Below are positions 40,617 to 49,935 of a DNA stretch of 64,000 bases, piece by piece (position 1 is the first letter of the stretch; every line of letters begins with the position of its first letter). Source of the stretch: Duncaniella sp. (GTDB lineage Bacteria > Bacteroidota > Bacteroidia > Bacteroidales > Muribaculaceae). Below the pieces are notes generated by a model. The model had not been told where the DNA came from, did no database searches, and saw only the letters and a program-made list of their open reading frames with translations. The stretch lies in NCBI GenBank assembly GCA_029060405.1, contig JAIDUB010000081.1, forward strand, positions 1-64,000. Direction: 5' to 3'. Position numbers and translations under genes: made by a program.

Positions 40617-43600
40617 ATGAGCAATCGTTTTCCGGAATATTCAGGCCTGAATCTGGCCGAAGTGAATCGTGAAATCTTAGCGCAATGGGCGCAACGCAGC
40701 GTGTTTGACTCTACAATCACGGAGCGCAAGGGCGCGCCGTCGTTTGTATTCTTCGAGGGTCCGCCATCGGCCAACGGTCGTCCCGGTATACATCACGTCC
40801 TCGCCCGTACGATCAAGGATATTTTCTGCCGCTACAAGACCATGCAGGGCTTTCAGGTGAAGCGCAAGGCCGGCTGGGATACTCACGGATTACCTGTGGA
40901 GCTTGGCGTGGAGAAAAATCTCGGTATCACCAAGGAGGATATCGGCAAGAAGATTTCGGTAGACGAATACAATGCCGCATGTCGCGCCGAGGTGATGAAA
41001 TATACCCGTGAATGGGAGGATCTGACCTCGAAAATGGGTTACTGGGTGGACATGACCGATCCGTATATCACTTACGACAACCGCTATATCGAGTCAGTGT
41101 GGTGGCTACTGGGCGAGCTTCACAAGAAGGGATTCCTTTACAAAGGCTATACCATCCAGCCCTATTCGCCCGCTGCCGGTACCGGCCTGAGCTCTCACGA
41201 ACTTAACCAGCCCGGCTGCTACCGCGACGTGAAAGATACCACCTGTATAGCGCAGTTTAAGGTAGATACCACCGATTTCTCGCAGGAAAACGAGATACTC
41301 GATATATTCCGCTCGCTCGAGGCATCGTGGGGCACTCCCTATTTCCTCGCTTGGACCACTACTCCGTGGACACTTCCGTCGAATACGGCTCTTGCCATGG
41401 GCCCTTCGATAAAATACAACATCGTGCGCACCTACAATCCCTACAGCGGAAAGCCTATCGCTGTGGTGGTGGCCGATGCGCTCATGGGCTCGCTTTTCAA
41501 TCCGAAAGCTAAGGATATCGCCCTTGCCGACTATAAGAAAGGCGACAAGCTGATACCTTATGAAGTAGTGGCTACACGCGAGGGAAGAGACTTCACGGGC
41601 ATACATTACCACCAGCTCCTTCCGTGGGTCAATCCCGGTGAAGGTGCATTCCGCGTGATTCCCGGCGATTATGTGACCACCGAGGACGGTACGGGTATAG
41701 TACATATCGCAGGTACTTTCGGTGCCGACGACCAGCGTGTGTCGCGTCAGAACAACATCCCGCCGCTTCACCTCATAGACCGTGACGGCAATATCCGCCC
41801 GATGGTAGACCTTCAGGGTAAGTTCTACAAGCTCGACGAGCTCGATCCGAAATTCGTCGAGGAGATGGTGGATGTGGAAGCCTACAAGCCGTGGGAGGGC
41901 GCGTATGTGAAGAATGCCTACGACCCCGATGCAACCGACGAGACCGAGACGCTCGACGTGAAGATATGCATGGAGCTCAAGGCCACCGACAAGGTGTTCA
42001 AGATCGAGAAGCATGTGCACAATTATCCCCACTGCTGGCGTACCGACAAGCCCGTGCTTTATTACCCGCTCGACAGCTGGTTTATCCGCACCACCGCCGT
42101 GCGCGACCGCCTCATGGAGCTCAACGACACTATAAAGTGGAAACCCGCCGCAACGGGCTCAGGCCGATTCGGCAAGTGGCTCGAGAATCTTCAGGACTGG
42201 AATCTGTCGCGCAGCCGCTACTGGGGTACTCCTTTACCCATATGGCGCACCGAAGATGGCAGCGAGGAGCTTTGCATCACTTCGGTAGAGCAACTCTATA
42301 ATGAGATGGACCGCGCCGTAGAGGCCGGCTTCATGGCCGAGAATCCTTACCGCAAGGCAGGATTCGTGCCCGGCGACTATTCGAAGGAAAATTATGAGAA
42401 AATCGACCTCCACCGTCCTTATGTCGACGATATATTCCTCGTATCACCTTCGGGCAAGAAGATGACAAGAGAGAAAGACCTGATCGACGTGTGGTTTGAC
42501 AGCGGCTCGATGCCTTACGCGCAGATTCACTATCCCTTTGAAAACAAGGAGGCATTTGAAAACCGCGAGGTATATCCGGCCGACTTCATTGCCGAAGGTG
42601 TGGATCAGACACGCGGCTGGTTCTTCACCCTCCACGCCATAGCCGGAATGGTATTCGATACCAATTCATATAAGGCTGTGGTTTCCAACGGACTTGTGCT
42701 CGACAAGCATGGCAACAAGATGTCAAAGCGACTCGGCAATGCCGTGGATCCTTTCGGTCAGATCGAGACTTACGGTGCCGACCCCGTGCGCTGGTACATG
42801 ATTTCCAACTCCTCACCGTGGGATAACCTGAAATATGACGAGAAAGGTGTGCAGGATACAGCCCGCAAGCTCTTCTCGACACTTTACAATACATATTCGT
42901 TCTTCGCTCTCTATGCCAACGTGGACGGTTTCGATCCCGATGCGCCTCAGGTACCGGTGGAGAAGCGTCCCGAAATCGACCGCTGGATACTCTCGCTTCT
43001 CAACACACTGGTGAAGAACGTCACCAACGATCTGGAGGATTACGAGCCCACCCGCGCGGCACGAGCCATAGGCGACTTCGTGGGCGACAATCTTTCCAAC
43101 TGGTATGTGCGCCTCAACCGCAAGCGTTTCTGGGGTGGTGAGATGAACGAGGACAAGCTGGCCGCTTATCAGACACTCTATACATGTCTGCGCACGGTGG
43201 CTGTGCTCATGGCACCTTTCGCTCCCTTCTTCGCCGACCGTCTGTATCTCGACCTCACCGGAGCCGAGGGCGGATCATCGGTACATCTCGCCGCATATCC
43301 CAAGGCCGACGAGGCACTTATAGATCCCGCGCTTGAAAACCGCATGAAGCTCGCTCAGGACATCACCTCGATGGTGCTCGCCCTGCGCCGCAAGGTTAAT
43401 ATCAAGGTGCGTCAGCCGCTCACCGCTATCATGGTACCCGTCAACGACGACACCCGGCGCGCCGCTCTCGAAGCTATCAACGAGCTTGTTAAAAACGAGA
43501 CAAACGTGAAGGAGATCAAGATCGTGGGCAACGAGGACGGTATTCTGGTCAAGACTGTCAAACCTGATTTCAAGAAACTCGGCCCGAAGCATGGCAAGAA

Positions 43601-44084
43601 CATGAAAGCCGTGGCCGAGGCTATCAAGAATCTCGATTCTCACGCTATCGCCGCATTTGAACGCGACGGTAATATCACCATCGATGTCAACGGCACACCC
43701 GCCACCGTGGATCTCGCCGACGTGGAAATCATATCGGAGGATATTCCCGGATGGCTCGTGGCAAACGAAGGCGCTCTGACCGTGGCTCTCGACATCACCG
43801 TCACTCCCGAACTTCGCAACGAAGGTATCGCCCGTGAAATCGTGAACCGTATTCAGAACATCCGCAAGAGCCGCGACTATAATATCACTGACCGCGTAAC
43901 ACTCGTCTTTGCCCCCAACGAGGCAACTGACGGCGCCGTGCGCGAGTTTGGCGACTACATATCGCGTCAGGTACTCGCCCGCGACATCACGATCGAGCCA
44001 GTTGCTGCCGACGCTCCCGGAGCCGAGACACTGAATATCGACGATATCGATCTGACAGTGGCCGTAAACAAAGCTGATAAATAA
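40617..44084 (+). CDS. ileS: Isoleucine--tRNA ligase IleS, type 2, with GIHH signature
   Basis: Charges tRNA-Ile with isoleucine and edits mischarged valine. 1155 aa. The class I signature is at residues 57-60 and reads GIHH in place of HxGH (context PPSANGRPGIHH). KMSKR is present in GNKMSKRLGN. The CP1 editing domain lies at about 190-400. The motif PYSPAAGTGLSSHE and the long C-terminal region place it with the eukaryote-like type 2 enzymes, known for mupirocin tolerance. It heads the ileS, dksA-like, lspA, DUF4296 order that is usual in Bacteroidetes. Confidence 0.96.
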   Translation: MSNRFPEYSGLNLAEVNREILAQWAQRSVFDSTITERKGAPSFVFFEGPPSANGRPGIHHVLARTIKDIFCRYKTMQGFQVKRKAGWDTHGLPVELGVEKNLGITKEDIGKKISVDEYNAACRAEVMKYTREWEDLTSKMGYWVDMTDPYITYDNRYIESVWWLLGELHKKGFLYKGYTIQPYSPAAGTGLSSHELNQPGCYRDVKDTTCIAQFKVDTTDFSQENEILDIFRSLEASWGTPYFLAWTTTPWTLPSNTALAMGPSIKYNIVRTYNPYSGKPIAVVVADALMGSLFNPKAKDIALADYKKGDKLIPYEVVATREGRDFTGIHYHQLLPWVNPGEGAFRVIPGDYVTTEDGTGIVHIAGTFGADDQRVSRQNNIPPLHLIDRDGNIRPMVDLQGKFYKLDELDPKFVEEMVDVEAYKPWEGAYVKNAYDPDATDETETLDVKICMELKATDKVFKIEKHVHNYPHCWRTDKPVLYYPLDSWFIRTTAVRDRLMELNDTIKWKPAATGSGRFGKWLENLQDWNLSRSRYWGTPLPIWRTEDGSEELCITSVEQLYNEMDRAVEAGFMAENPYRKAGFVPGDYSKENYEKIDLHRPYVDDIFLVSPSGKKMTREKDLIDVWFDSGSMPYAQIHYPFENKEAFENREVYPADFIAEGVDQTRGWFFTLHAIAGMVFDTNSYKAVVSNGLVLDKHGNKMSKRLGNAVDPFGQIETYGADPVRWYMISNSSPWDNLKYDEKGVQDTARKLFSTLYNTYSFFALYANVDGFDPDAPQVPVEKRPEIDRWILSLLNTLVKNVTNDLEDYEPTRAARAIGDFVGDNLSNWYVRLNRKRFWGGEMNEDKLAAYQTLYTCLRTVAVLMAPFAPFFADRLYLDLTGAEGGSSVHLAAYPKADEALIDPALENRMKLAQDITSMVLALRRKVNIKVRQPLTAIMVPVNDDTRRAALEAINELVKNETNVKEIKIVGNEDGILVKTVKPDFKKLGPKHGKNMKAVAEAIKNLDSHAIAAFERDGNITIDVNGTPATVDLADVEIISEDIPGWLVANEGALTVALDITVTPELRNEGIAREIVNRIQNIRKSRDYNITDRVTLVFAPNEATDGAVREFGDYISRQVLARDITIEPVAADAPGAETLNIDDIDLTVAVNKADK

Positions 44085-44128
44085 CCATATTTTTACTCAC
44101 CTCTAAACCCTCTCCTCAATAGTAAGAT

Positions 44129-44512
44129 ATGAGCGAAAAGACACGTTATTCCGATGAGGAACTTCAGGAGTTCAAGGAGCTGATTCTTGAGAAGCTTGCT
44201 GTGGCTCAGAAAGAATATGATCTGCTGCGCGGAACCGTCAATAATACCGACGGCAACGACATAGCCGATACGTCTCCCACATTCAAGGTTCTGCAGGAGG
44301 GCGCGAATACTCTCTCGAAAGAGGAGGCCGGCCAGCTTGCCCAGCGCCAGATGAAATTTATCCAGCACCTGCAGAACGCTCTGATCCGTATCGAGAACAA
44401 GACCTACGGAATATGCTGCGAGACGGGTGAACTTATCCCCAAGGAGCGACTTCGCGCCGTGCCTCACGCCACCCGAAGTGTGGAAGCTAAAAATCAGCAG
44501 AAAAAGAAATGA
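44129..44512 (+). CDS. DksA/TraR-family protein
   Basis: 127 aa. Helical N-terminal part (LQEFKELILEKLAVAQKEYDLL), then a C-terminal zinc-finger-like segment YGICCETGELIPKERLRAVPHATRSVEAK. The DksA family binds the RNA polymerase secondary channel with ppGpp. Only one CC pair remains of the usual four zinc cysteines, a form I recall from other Bacteroidetes homologues, so metal binding is doubtful. Its last codons overlap the lspA start as ATGA. Conserved operon position between ileS and lspA. Confidence 0.88.
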   Translation: MSEKTRYSDEELQEFKELILEKLAVAQKEYDLLRGTVNNTDGNDIADTSPTFKVLQEGANTLSKEEAGQLAQRQMKFIQHLQNALIRIENKTYGICCETGELIPKERLRAVPHATRSVEAKNQQKKK

Positions 44513-45165
44513 AGTTTTCACGTGCAAAACTTGCCATCATCATCTTCACGGCCATCGTCGTAATCGACCAGGTCGTGAAGATTTGGATTAAGACACACTT
44601 TTATCTCGGCGAAGATGTGAGAGTGCTCCCGTGGTTTCACCTGCTCTTTATCGAGAACAACGGTATGGCATTCGGCATGGAGCTGGGCAGCAAGCTGTTT
44701 CTTACCCTTTTCAGAATAGCGCTTGTGGCGTGGCTCATATGGTATGTCGTGAAGATAAGCGATATACGCCACATCGCCACGGGATATTTCGTGAGTCTCG
44801 CTCTTATAATAGCGGGCGCTGCAGGAAATATTTTCGACTGCCTTTTCTACGGAGTGATATTTAATAATCCCTATCCTCCCGAAGTGGCCGTGATGTTTCC
44901 TGCCGGAGGAGGCTACGCGCCCCTGTTTTTCGGCCGGGTGGTGGATATGCTCTATTTCCCGTTGTTTACGTTCACATGGCCTTCATGGATTCCCGGAGTA
45001 GGGGGAAGCGAGTTCCTGTTTTTTCAGCCGGTGTTCAATATAGCCGATTCGGCGATATGTATAGGCGTGGGACTTCTCATATTCTTCTATTCAAAATATA
45101 TCCTTACGCCGTCGGCTCTGCGCCGACGCGCCGAAGGAATCGATAATCCCCAATCTGAGAAATGA
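44509..45165 (+). CDS. lspA: Lipoprotein signal peptidase LspA
   Basis: Inner-membrane aspartic peptidase that cleaves signal peptides of lipoproteins after lipid transfer. 218 aa, slightly long as in other Bacteroidetes. Four membrane helices. Catalytic aspartates are in AGAAGNIFDCLFYG and FNIADSAICIGV, and ENNGMAFGM is the conserved first loop. It starts inside the dksA-like stop and overlaps the following lipoprotein gene by 4 bp, so three genes are translationally coupled. Confidence 0.95.
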   Translation: MKFSRAKLAIIIFTAIVVIDQVVKIWIKTHFYLGEDVRVLPWFHLLFIENNGMAFGMELGSKLFLTLFRIALVAWLIWYVVKISDIRHIATGYFVSLALIIAGAAGNIFDCLFYGVIFNNPYPPEVAVMFPAGGGYAPLFFGRVVDMLYFPLFTFTWPSWIPGVGGSEFLFFQPVFNIADSAICIGVGLLIFFYSKYILTPSALRRRAEGIDNPQSEK

Positions 45166-45953
45166 ACCGTCTGCCGGCTTATCTCGCAATAGTTGTAGTC
45201 GCACTGCTCGCGGCGTGCGGCAAGACTCCTTCTTATGTAATCGCCCCTGATGATATGGCGCTGCTCATGGCCGACATTCACACCGGCGAGGCGGTGGCCG
45301 ACAACTCGAGCGAATTCCGCTCCGACTCGCTGCGCCAGTTGCTGAAACAGTCGATACTTGCCAAGCACGGTGTATCGGGGGAGACATTTGATACGTCGCT
45401 TTACTGGTACGGTCAGCATGTCGATATTTACATGGAGGTCAATGAAAAAACTATCGAGATATTGCAGAACCGCCTTGCCGAAGCCGAGAAAATAGGCGCA
45501 ACCGAGGCTACGGTGCGCCCGGCTTATACCGATGCCGATTCGGCAGTGGTGTGGAGTTCGCCCTCGGCACTGCGCTTCACGGCAACTTCGCCCATGTTTA
45601 CGTCGACCTTCCAGCTGAGAAGCGACCGCGGGTGGGAGCGAGGCGACGCCTATACGCTTTCGCTCCGTCAGGTTAAGGCCGACGTGCCTGTGAGCGCCGT
45701 GATTGCCGTGAACTACGACGACGGGACTACCGAATATGTCGACGCCGTGTATAGTACCGACTCGGAGGGACTGCAGCAACTTACTCTGTATCTCGACTCG
45801 GCGCGCGTGGCACGTAATGTTTACGGCGCACTTTCGGTGCCCCGGATAGAAAGCGGAGCCACATATGTCGACTCGATTTCGCTGCTCCGTACGCGCACCC
45901 GCACCCGGGCGCAATATAATGCCGCATCGCAGCATAAAGTCAGGGCCAAGTGA
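45162..45953 (+). CDS. DUF4296 lipoprotein
   Basis: 263 aa. Lipoprotein signal ending LLAACG. The next 90 residues (DDMALLMADIHTGEAVADN...YWYGQHVDIYMEVNEKTIEIL) match the helical DUF4296 domain of Bacteroidetes. The rest is beta-rich, ending in a basic threonine/arginine tail (RTRTRTRAQYN). Function unknown. Following lspA by a 4-bp overlap is its standard location. Confidence 0.88.
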   Translation: MNRLPAYLAIVVVALLAACGKTPSYVIAPDDMALLMADIHTGEAVADNSSEFRSDSLRQLLKQSILAKHGVSGETFDTSLYWYGQHVDIYMEVNEKTIEILQNRLAEAEKIGATEATVRPAYTDADSAVVWSSPSALRFTATSPMFTSTFQLRSDRGWERGDAYTLSLRQVKADVPVSAVIAVNYDDGTTEYVDAVYSTDSEGLQQLTLYLDSARVARNVYGALSVPRIESGATYVDSISLLRTRTRTRAQYNAASQHKVRAK

Positions 45954-46240
45954 TGGCAAAGTCGGCCCGCAACATACTCTGCCGGGCTTTTGTGGCGCCC
46001 GGTGCTGTAATAGTCAACGCCGTGGTCAGTTATGAGACTGATACCATGAGGCTGCTGAAGGTGCACCCGTTTGAACAAGAAACGGCATCGACAAGCCATT
46101 TCGACGGAATTGTCGTAAATGGCCTGCCGATGAATGATGTAGAGATGACGGTGTCAGTTGCCGGATTCAGGGCGCGCCTTGAAGAGATTGCCGCGTCGCT
46201 GGAAAAAAGCGACAGGATTATTCTTGTTCCTCTTTCGTGA
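45953..46240 (+). CDS. Small protein of unknown function (95 aa)
   Basis: ATG at 45953 overlaps the DUF4296 stop as TGATG; the track uses a GTG one codon earlier. The sequence (VHPFEQETASTSHFDGIVVNG, VSVAGFRARLEEIAASL) is plausible, mixed alpha/beta and cytoplasmic, but I recognise no family. Its last 23 bp overlap the 3' end of phoH on the opposite strand. Translational coupling to the operon favours a real gene. Confidence 0.55.
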   Translation: MAKSARNILCRAFVAPGAVIVNAVVSYETDTMRLLKVHPFEQETASTSHFDGIVVNGLPMNDVEMTVSVAGFRARLEEIAASLEKSDRIILVPLS

Positions 46241-47207
46241 CTCCGCCGTCGGTTTCAGCTTCGGCCTCACCTTTTTTATCGGCGCTTTCATAAGCTTCGA
46301 CTATACGCTGCACGAGCGGATGGCGCACGATATCTTTCTTTCCGAACTCGATGCGGCCTATTCCGGGCACACCTTTGAGCACACGTAGCGCCTGAACGAG
46401 ACCCGAGCCCACCGAGCGTGGCAGGTCGATCTGAGTCACGTCGCCCGTGATTATCATCTTGCCGTTCATACCCAGACGGGTGAGAAACATCTTGATCTGA
46501 TGTGTGGTGGTGTTCTGAGCCTCGTCGAGCACTATTACGGCATCGTTGAGAGTGCGACCGCGCATGAAGGCGAGAGGCGCGATCTGAATCACTTTGGTAT
46601 CAAGATATTCCTTTAGCTTAACAGCCGGAATCATGTCCTCGAGGGCATCGTAGAGCGGCTGAAGATACGGGTCTATTTTGTCTTTCATGTCGCCCGGGAG
46701 AAATCCCAGTTTCTCGCCGGCCTCCACGGCCGGACGCGAGAGTATTATTTTCTTGACCTCGCGGTTTTTCAGAGCCTTTACGGCGAGAGCTATCGCAATG
46801 TAGGTCTTGCCCGTTCCGGCGGGGCCGAGGGCAAAAGTAAGGTCATTGTCGCGAAACGACTTCACCATCTTGACCTGATTGGCGTTGCGGCCTGAGATGG
46901 GCTTGCCGTTGATGCCGTAGATAATCACATCGTCGAGCTTAGGCTCGTCGGGGGTCTTTCCTTTTACTATATCGAGGATCACATCCTCGGTGAGTTTGTT
47001 GAACTTCGAGCAATATTCCTCGAGTTCCTTGATTTTCTTTTCAAATTCGGCTGTCTCGGCGTCGTCGCCTATAACCTTGATCACCGAGCCACGCGCTGTC
47101 ACGCGGAGTTTCGGGAAAAGGTTGCGTATAAGCTGCATATTGGAGTTGTTCACTCCGTAGAAGCTAACCGGGTCAACCGAGTCGATAATTACTATACGTT
47201 CTATCAT
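46218..47207 (-). CDS. PhoH-family ATPase
   Basis: 329 aa. N-terminal part is KH-like (residues 1-110). The PhoH domain follows, with Walker A GPAGTGKTY and Walker B VIVLDEAQNTT, plus GEKLGFLPGD and ITGDVTQIDLP. PhoH-like proteins are RNA-associated ATPases, and some act in ribosome or RNA processing. The C-terminal tail is acidic (KKGEAEAETDGG) and is encoded antisense to the end of the 95-aa gene. It is the last gene of the seven-gene minus-strand operon. Confidence 0.93.
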   Translation of the reverse strand: MIERIVIIDSVDPVSFYGVNNSNMQLIRNLFPKLRVTARGSVIKVIGDDAETAEFEKKIKELEEYCSKFNKLTEDVILDIVKGKTPDEPKLDDVIIYGINGKPISGRNANQVKMVKSFRDNDLTFALGPAGTGKTYIAIALAVKALKNREVKKIILSRPAVEAGEKLGFLPGDMKDKIDPYLQPLYDALEDMIPAVKLKEYLDTKVIQIAPLAFMRGRTLNDAVIVLDEAQNTTTHQIKMFLTRLGMNGKMIITGDVTQIDLPRSVGSGLVQALRVLKGVPGIGRIEFGKKDIVRHPLVQRIVEAYESADKKGEAEAETDGGVTKEEQE

Positions 47208-47220
47208 TGTAAAAATTGAT

Positions 47221-47976
47221 TCAAGAGTTTAAGCCTATGTCCATTTTGGTCCACAGGCATGAAGGTATCATGCTCCACAGAGCTGTGACGACGCGCCAGC
47301 GCCAGTCGACGGTAGCCACGCGCTTGCGCTTGAGTACGGCCGCCTCGATGAGTTTCGACGCATATTTCACGTCCATCTCCATGATGTAGTCGGTGGCTCC
47401 GTCGAGCAGGGGAGTGCGGATGAAGCCGGGGCGAATGTCGGTAAAAGCCACGTCTACGCCCTGCTTGCGCGAGAGCTGATCAAGCGCTTCGAGATAATTC
47501 TGCTGAAAGCGTTTCGATGCGCTGTAGGCCGCTGCCACGCCTATACCTTTCGTGCCCGCTACCGAAGTTATGGCGGCAATCTGTCCCGGAGTGGTCGCGT
47601 TGGGGCAGTCGCGGTAATAACGGTAGGCGGTTGCGATGATGCGGGCGAATCCCACCACATTGGTCTCGAGCATATTCATCTCCTTTCCCATATCGAGGGC
47701 GGTATTCTGAAATCCCACACCCGAAACGAGCAGCAGTATGTCCATGCCGCCGAGCCGCTTGATGAGGCCGAGCAGACGCTTGCCGGCATCGCGTGCGGTG
47801 ACATCTATCACTTCGTAATCCACCATTTCAGGATTAAGGTCGCGAAGTTGCCTGAGCGGTGCTTCACTGCGGGCGGCGACACCCACTTTGAAGCCCATTT
47901 CGATAAAATCACGCGCTACGGTATTGCCAATGCCCGATGAAGCGCCCACTATGATGATGCGTCGGATATTTTCCAT
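47221..47976 (-). CDS. Short-chain dehydrogenase/reductase
   Basis: 251 aa with a Rossmann fold. Cofactor motif GASSGIG near the N-terminus; catalytic Ser in ITSVAG and Tyr/Lys in YSASKRF. The first residues (IIIVGASSGIGNTVARDF) and DVTARD suggest NAD(P)H. The C-terminus is hydrophobic (WRVVTALWSMIPSCLW) and may associate with the membrane. The substrate is not apparent. The start overlaps the DUF6048 stop as TAATG. Confidence 0.9.
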   Translation of the reverse strand: MENIRRIIIVGASSGIGNTVARDFIEMGFKVGVAARSEAPLRQLRDLNPEMVDYEVIDVTARDAGKRLLGLIKRLGGMDILLLVSGVGFQNTALDMGKEMNMLETNVVGFARIIATAYRYYRDCPNATTPGQIAAITSVAGTKGIGVAAAYSASKRFQQNYLEALDQLSRKQGVDVAFTDIRPGFIRTPLLDGATDYIMEMDVKYASKLIEAAVLKRKRVATVDWRWRVVTALWSMIPSCLWTKMDIGLNS

Positions 47977-48881
47977 TATTCAGTTGAATCGGTTGATGAA
48001 GAATCGTTGTCATCAATATCAACCGCGACGGAGCGCTTTTTGTTTAGCGGCAGGGTGTAGGTTATCATCAGATTACCGGTAAGGCCGCTCGAGCGGGTGC
48101 CGTATCCGGGTATGTACATCGGTTTTCCGTAAGGGGATTTTGACTCATGTAGTATCCAATGGAAGCCTACGGCCCAACCGAGCGAGAGGTTGCTGACGAT
48201 TTTCACATTCAGACCTATGAGCAACTCGGCATAGCCCGCAGTAGCGCTGCGGCGGGGGATGGAGAAGGATGTCGAGGTGTCCCAGTAACCGTTGTCGACC
48301 GTCACGTTGTTGATCGAATAGCGGTAGGGGGTGAAGCCGTAGCGCACGCCTGCGTAAAGCTGATAGGCTTCCGACGAATTATACAGGAAGTTATAGTTGG
48401 CACCTATCTTGAAATAGGGAGCCATGGGTGATTTGAAGGTGAAATTGGCGTTTGAAGGTGATATGTCGGCCATCCCTATGCCGGCTTCGAAGAAAGGAAA
48501 ATAGCGGTTGTGGATCGACAGGGCTGCCCATGCGCCACCCAGTCCGTAGTGCTGGCCGAAAATGCGCAAGGCGGCATCCCACAGATTCAGGCCTACCTGC
48601 AATCCGTTGATGAGGGGATATATCATTTTGGTCGACGGGCGCATTGCCGCGGAGTCGATATATTCGCGCCCGGTGATGGTGTCGACGAGTATTGTATTGC
48701 CTTTGGCATCGAGTTGCTCCACCACTCCTGCCGGACGCACCGAGTCAGTTTTCTCGCGATAGGATGTGCCCGATGACGGGACCCCCACCGGAGTGATGCG
48801 ACGCTGTGCAGCCGCCGGTGCCGCCATGAATATGACGGTCATGGCTATTAATATAATAATGTGGCCGAGACGGTTTTTCAT
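47976..48881 (-). CDS. DUF6048-type outer-membrane beta-barrel protein
   Basis: 301 aa with signal peptide (MKNRLGHIIILIAMTVIFMAAPAAAQ). After a linker the protein shows alternating amphipathic strands with aromatic girdles (PYFKIGANYNFLYN, YQLYAGVRYGFTPYRYS, LSLGWAVGFHWIL). This fits an 8- to 10-stranded barrel. From memory, this family neighbours DUF6452 in Bacteroidetes, as it does here. The C-terminal 15 residues are acidic and serine-rich. Role unknown; envelope assembly is a guess. Confidence 0.82.
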   Translation of the reverse strand: MKNRLGHIIILIAMTVIFMAAPAAAQRRITPVGVPSSGTSYREKTDSVRPAGVVEQLDAKGNTILVDTITGREYIDSAAMRPSTKMIYPLINGLQVGLNLWDAALRIFGQHYGLGGAWAALSIHNRYFPFFEAGIGMADISPSNANFTFKSPMAPYFKIGANYNFLYNSSEAYQLYAGVRYGFTPYRYSINNVTVDNGYWDTSTSFSIPRRSATAGYAELLIGLNVKIVSNLSLGWAVGFHWILHESKSPYGKPMYIPGYGTRSSGLTGNLMITYTLPLNKKRSVAVDIDDNDSSSTDSTE

Positions 48882-49411
48882 CGGTTATCTCCTTTCTCCT
48901 GAGAATCGTCGCGCAGATATATGCGTATCGTCTCCACATCGTAGTTGGTGATGAGCGGATCAACAAGCTCCACGCGCTCTATCACGCGGGTGGTATATTC
49001 GAGATTGTCGATGTGGTAGCGGTACATCGCCCCGCAGTCTTCCGAGGCAAACCAAGGTGTGGCCGTGTATTCCATCGTGATCTCATCCACTGCCACCGCA
49101 TCGGGGGCGGAAGCATCGCCGGCAGTGAACGAAAGCACATAGGTGGTCACATTATCGCGTGAGCGCAGCGGCATATATATCTGGCTCAGAGTCATGGCGG
49201 GAGTGTAGAGCAGCGAGTCGCCGGGAGCGCCGAGCCCCATCACCGAGAGCCCTGTGACCGAAACGGCCTTTTCGGTGGAGGCGGAGTAAAAGCCTGCCAG
49301 CGGCAACGAGTTACGGTTGCCGATGCATCCTGTAGCGTCACATGCGGTAAGCATCATGGCTGCCGCTGCGGCGGCTAAAAATATGCGAAATATTGTCAGA
49401 ATTTTCCCCAT
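48878..49411 (-). CDS. DUF6452-type lipoprotein
   Basis: 177 aa with a lipoprotein signal ending MMLTACD. The rest is beta-rich, with two cysteine-containing segments (ATGCIGNRN, SEDCGAMYRYHID). It overlaps the DUF6048 gene by 4 bp (ATGA), and its own start lies within the end of the nitroreductase gene (16-bp overlap). The two DUF proteins probably act together in the outer membrane. Confidence 0.82.
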   Translation of the reverse strand: MGKILTIFRIFLAAAAAAMMLTACDATGCIGNRNSLPLAGFYSASTEKAVSVTGLSVMGLGAPGDSLLYTPAMTLSQIYMPLRSRDNVTTYVLSFTAGDASAPDAVAVDEITMEYTATPWFASEDCGAMYRYHIDNLEYTTRVIERVELVDPLITNYDVETIRIYLRDDSQEKGDNR

Positions 49412-49935
49412 CTGAGGATTTCGGTTAGGTTTTTACGTTTCTTGGGGGTGGGAGTGAGGTCATCGGCGGGATAGCCTAAAGGTATAATGGCGACAGGCTC
49501 AATGCCTTCAGGCATGTTGAACGCTTCAGCCACTGAAGCGGCATCGAAGTTGCATACCCAGCAAGTGGCGAGGCCGAGAGAGGTCGCGGCCAGACACAGG
49601 TGCTCGACCGCGATGGCTACGTCTACGTCGGTATGATCCTTGCCGTCGGCTGGACGATGCCAAGCCTCGGAGTGGATACCGCATGCCACTATGTAGACCG
49701 GCGCCGTCGCAAACCATTCGCGGGGATAGCTTGCAGCCACAGCCTGCCGCAGCCCGGGAGTATCGGCGACCGCGAATATCCACGGCTGACGGTTGCATGC
49801 CGAGGGCGCGAGGCGGGCGGCATCCACTATCGAGAGCAACAGCGAAGGCTCTACCTCATCGGGCTTATAGCTGCGGCATGAGAAGCGATCTTCGCTCAGT
49901 GAATAAAATCGCGGGTAGGTATCGAGTCGTGTCAT
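49396..49935 (-). CDS. Nitroreductase-family protein
   Basis: 179 aa. FMN-binding nitroreductase fold: RFSCRSYKPDEVEPSLLLSIVDAARLAPSACNRQPW is the N-terminal FMN-contact segment, and GLATCWVCNFDAASVAEAFNMPEGIEPVAIIPLGYP is the C-terminal one. It reduces nitro compounds, quinones or flavins with NAD(P)H; the substrate is unknown. The start overlaps the GT2 stop as TGATG. Confidence 0.9.
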   Translation of the reverse strand: MTRLDTYPRFYSLSEDRFSCRSYKPDEVEPSLLLSIVDAARLAPSACNRQPWIFAVADTPGLRQAVAASYPREWFATAPVYIVACGIHSEAWHRPADGKDHTDVDVAIAVEHLCLAATSLGLATCWVCNFDAASVAEAFNMPEGIEPVAIIPLGYPADDLTPTPKKRKNLTEILRWGKF

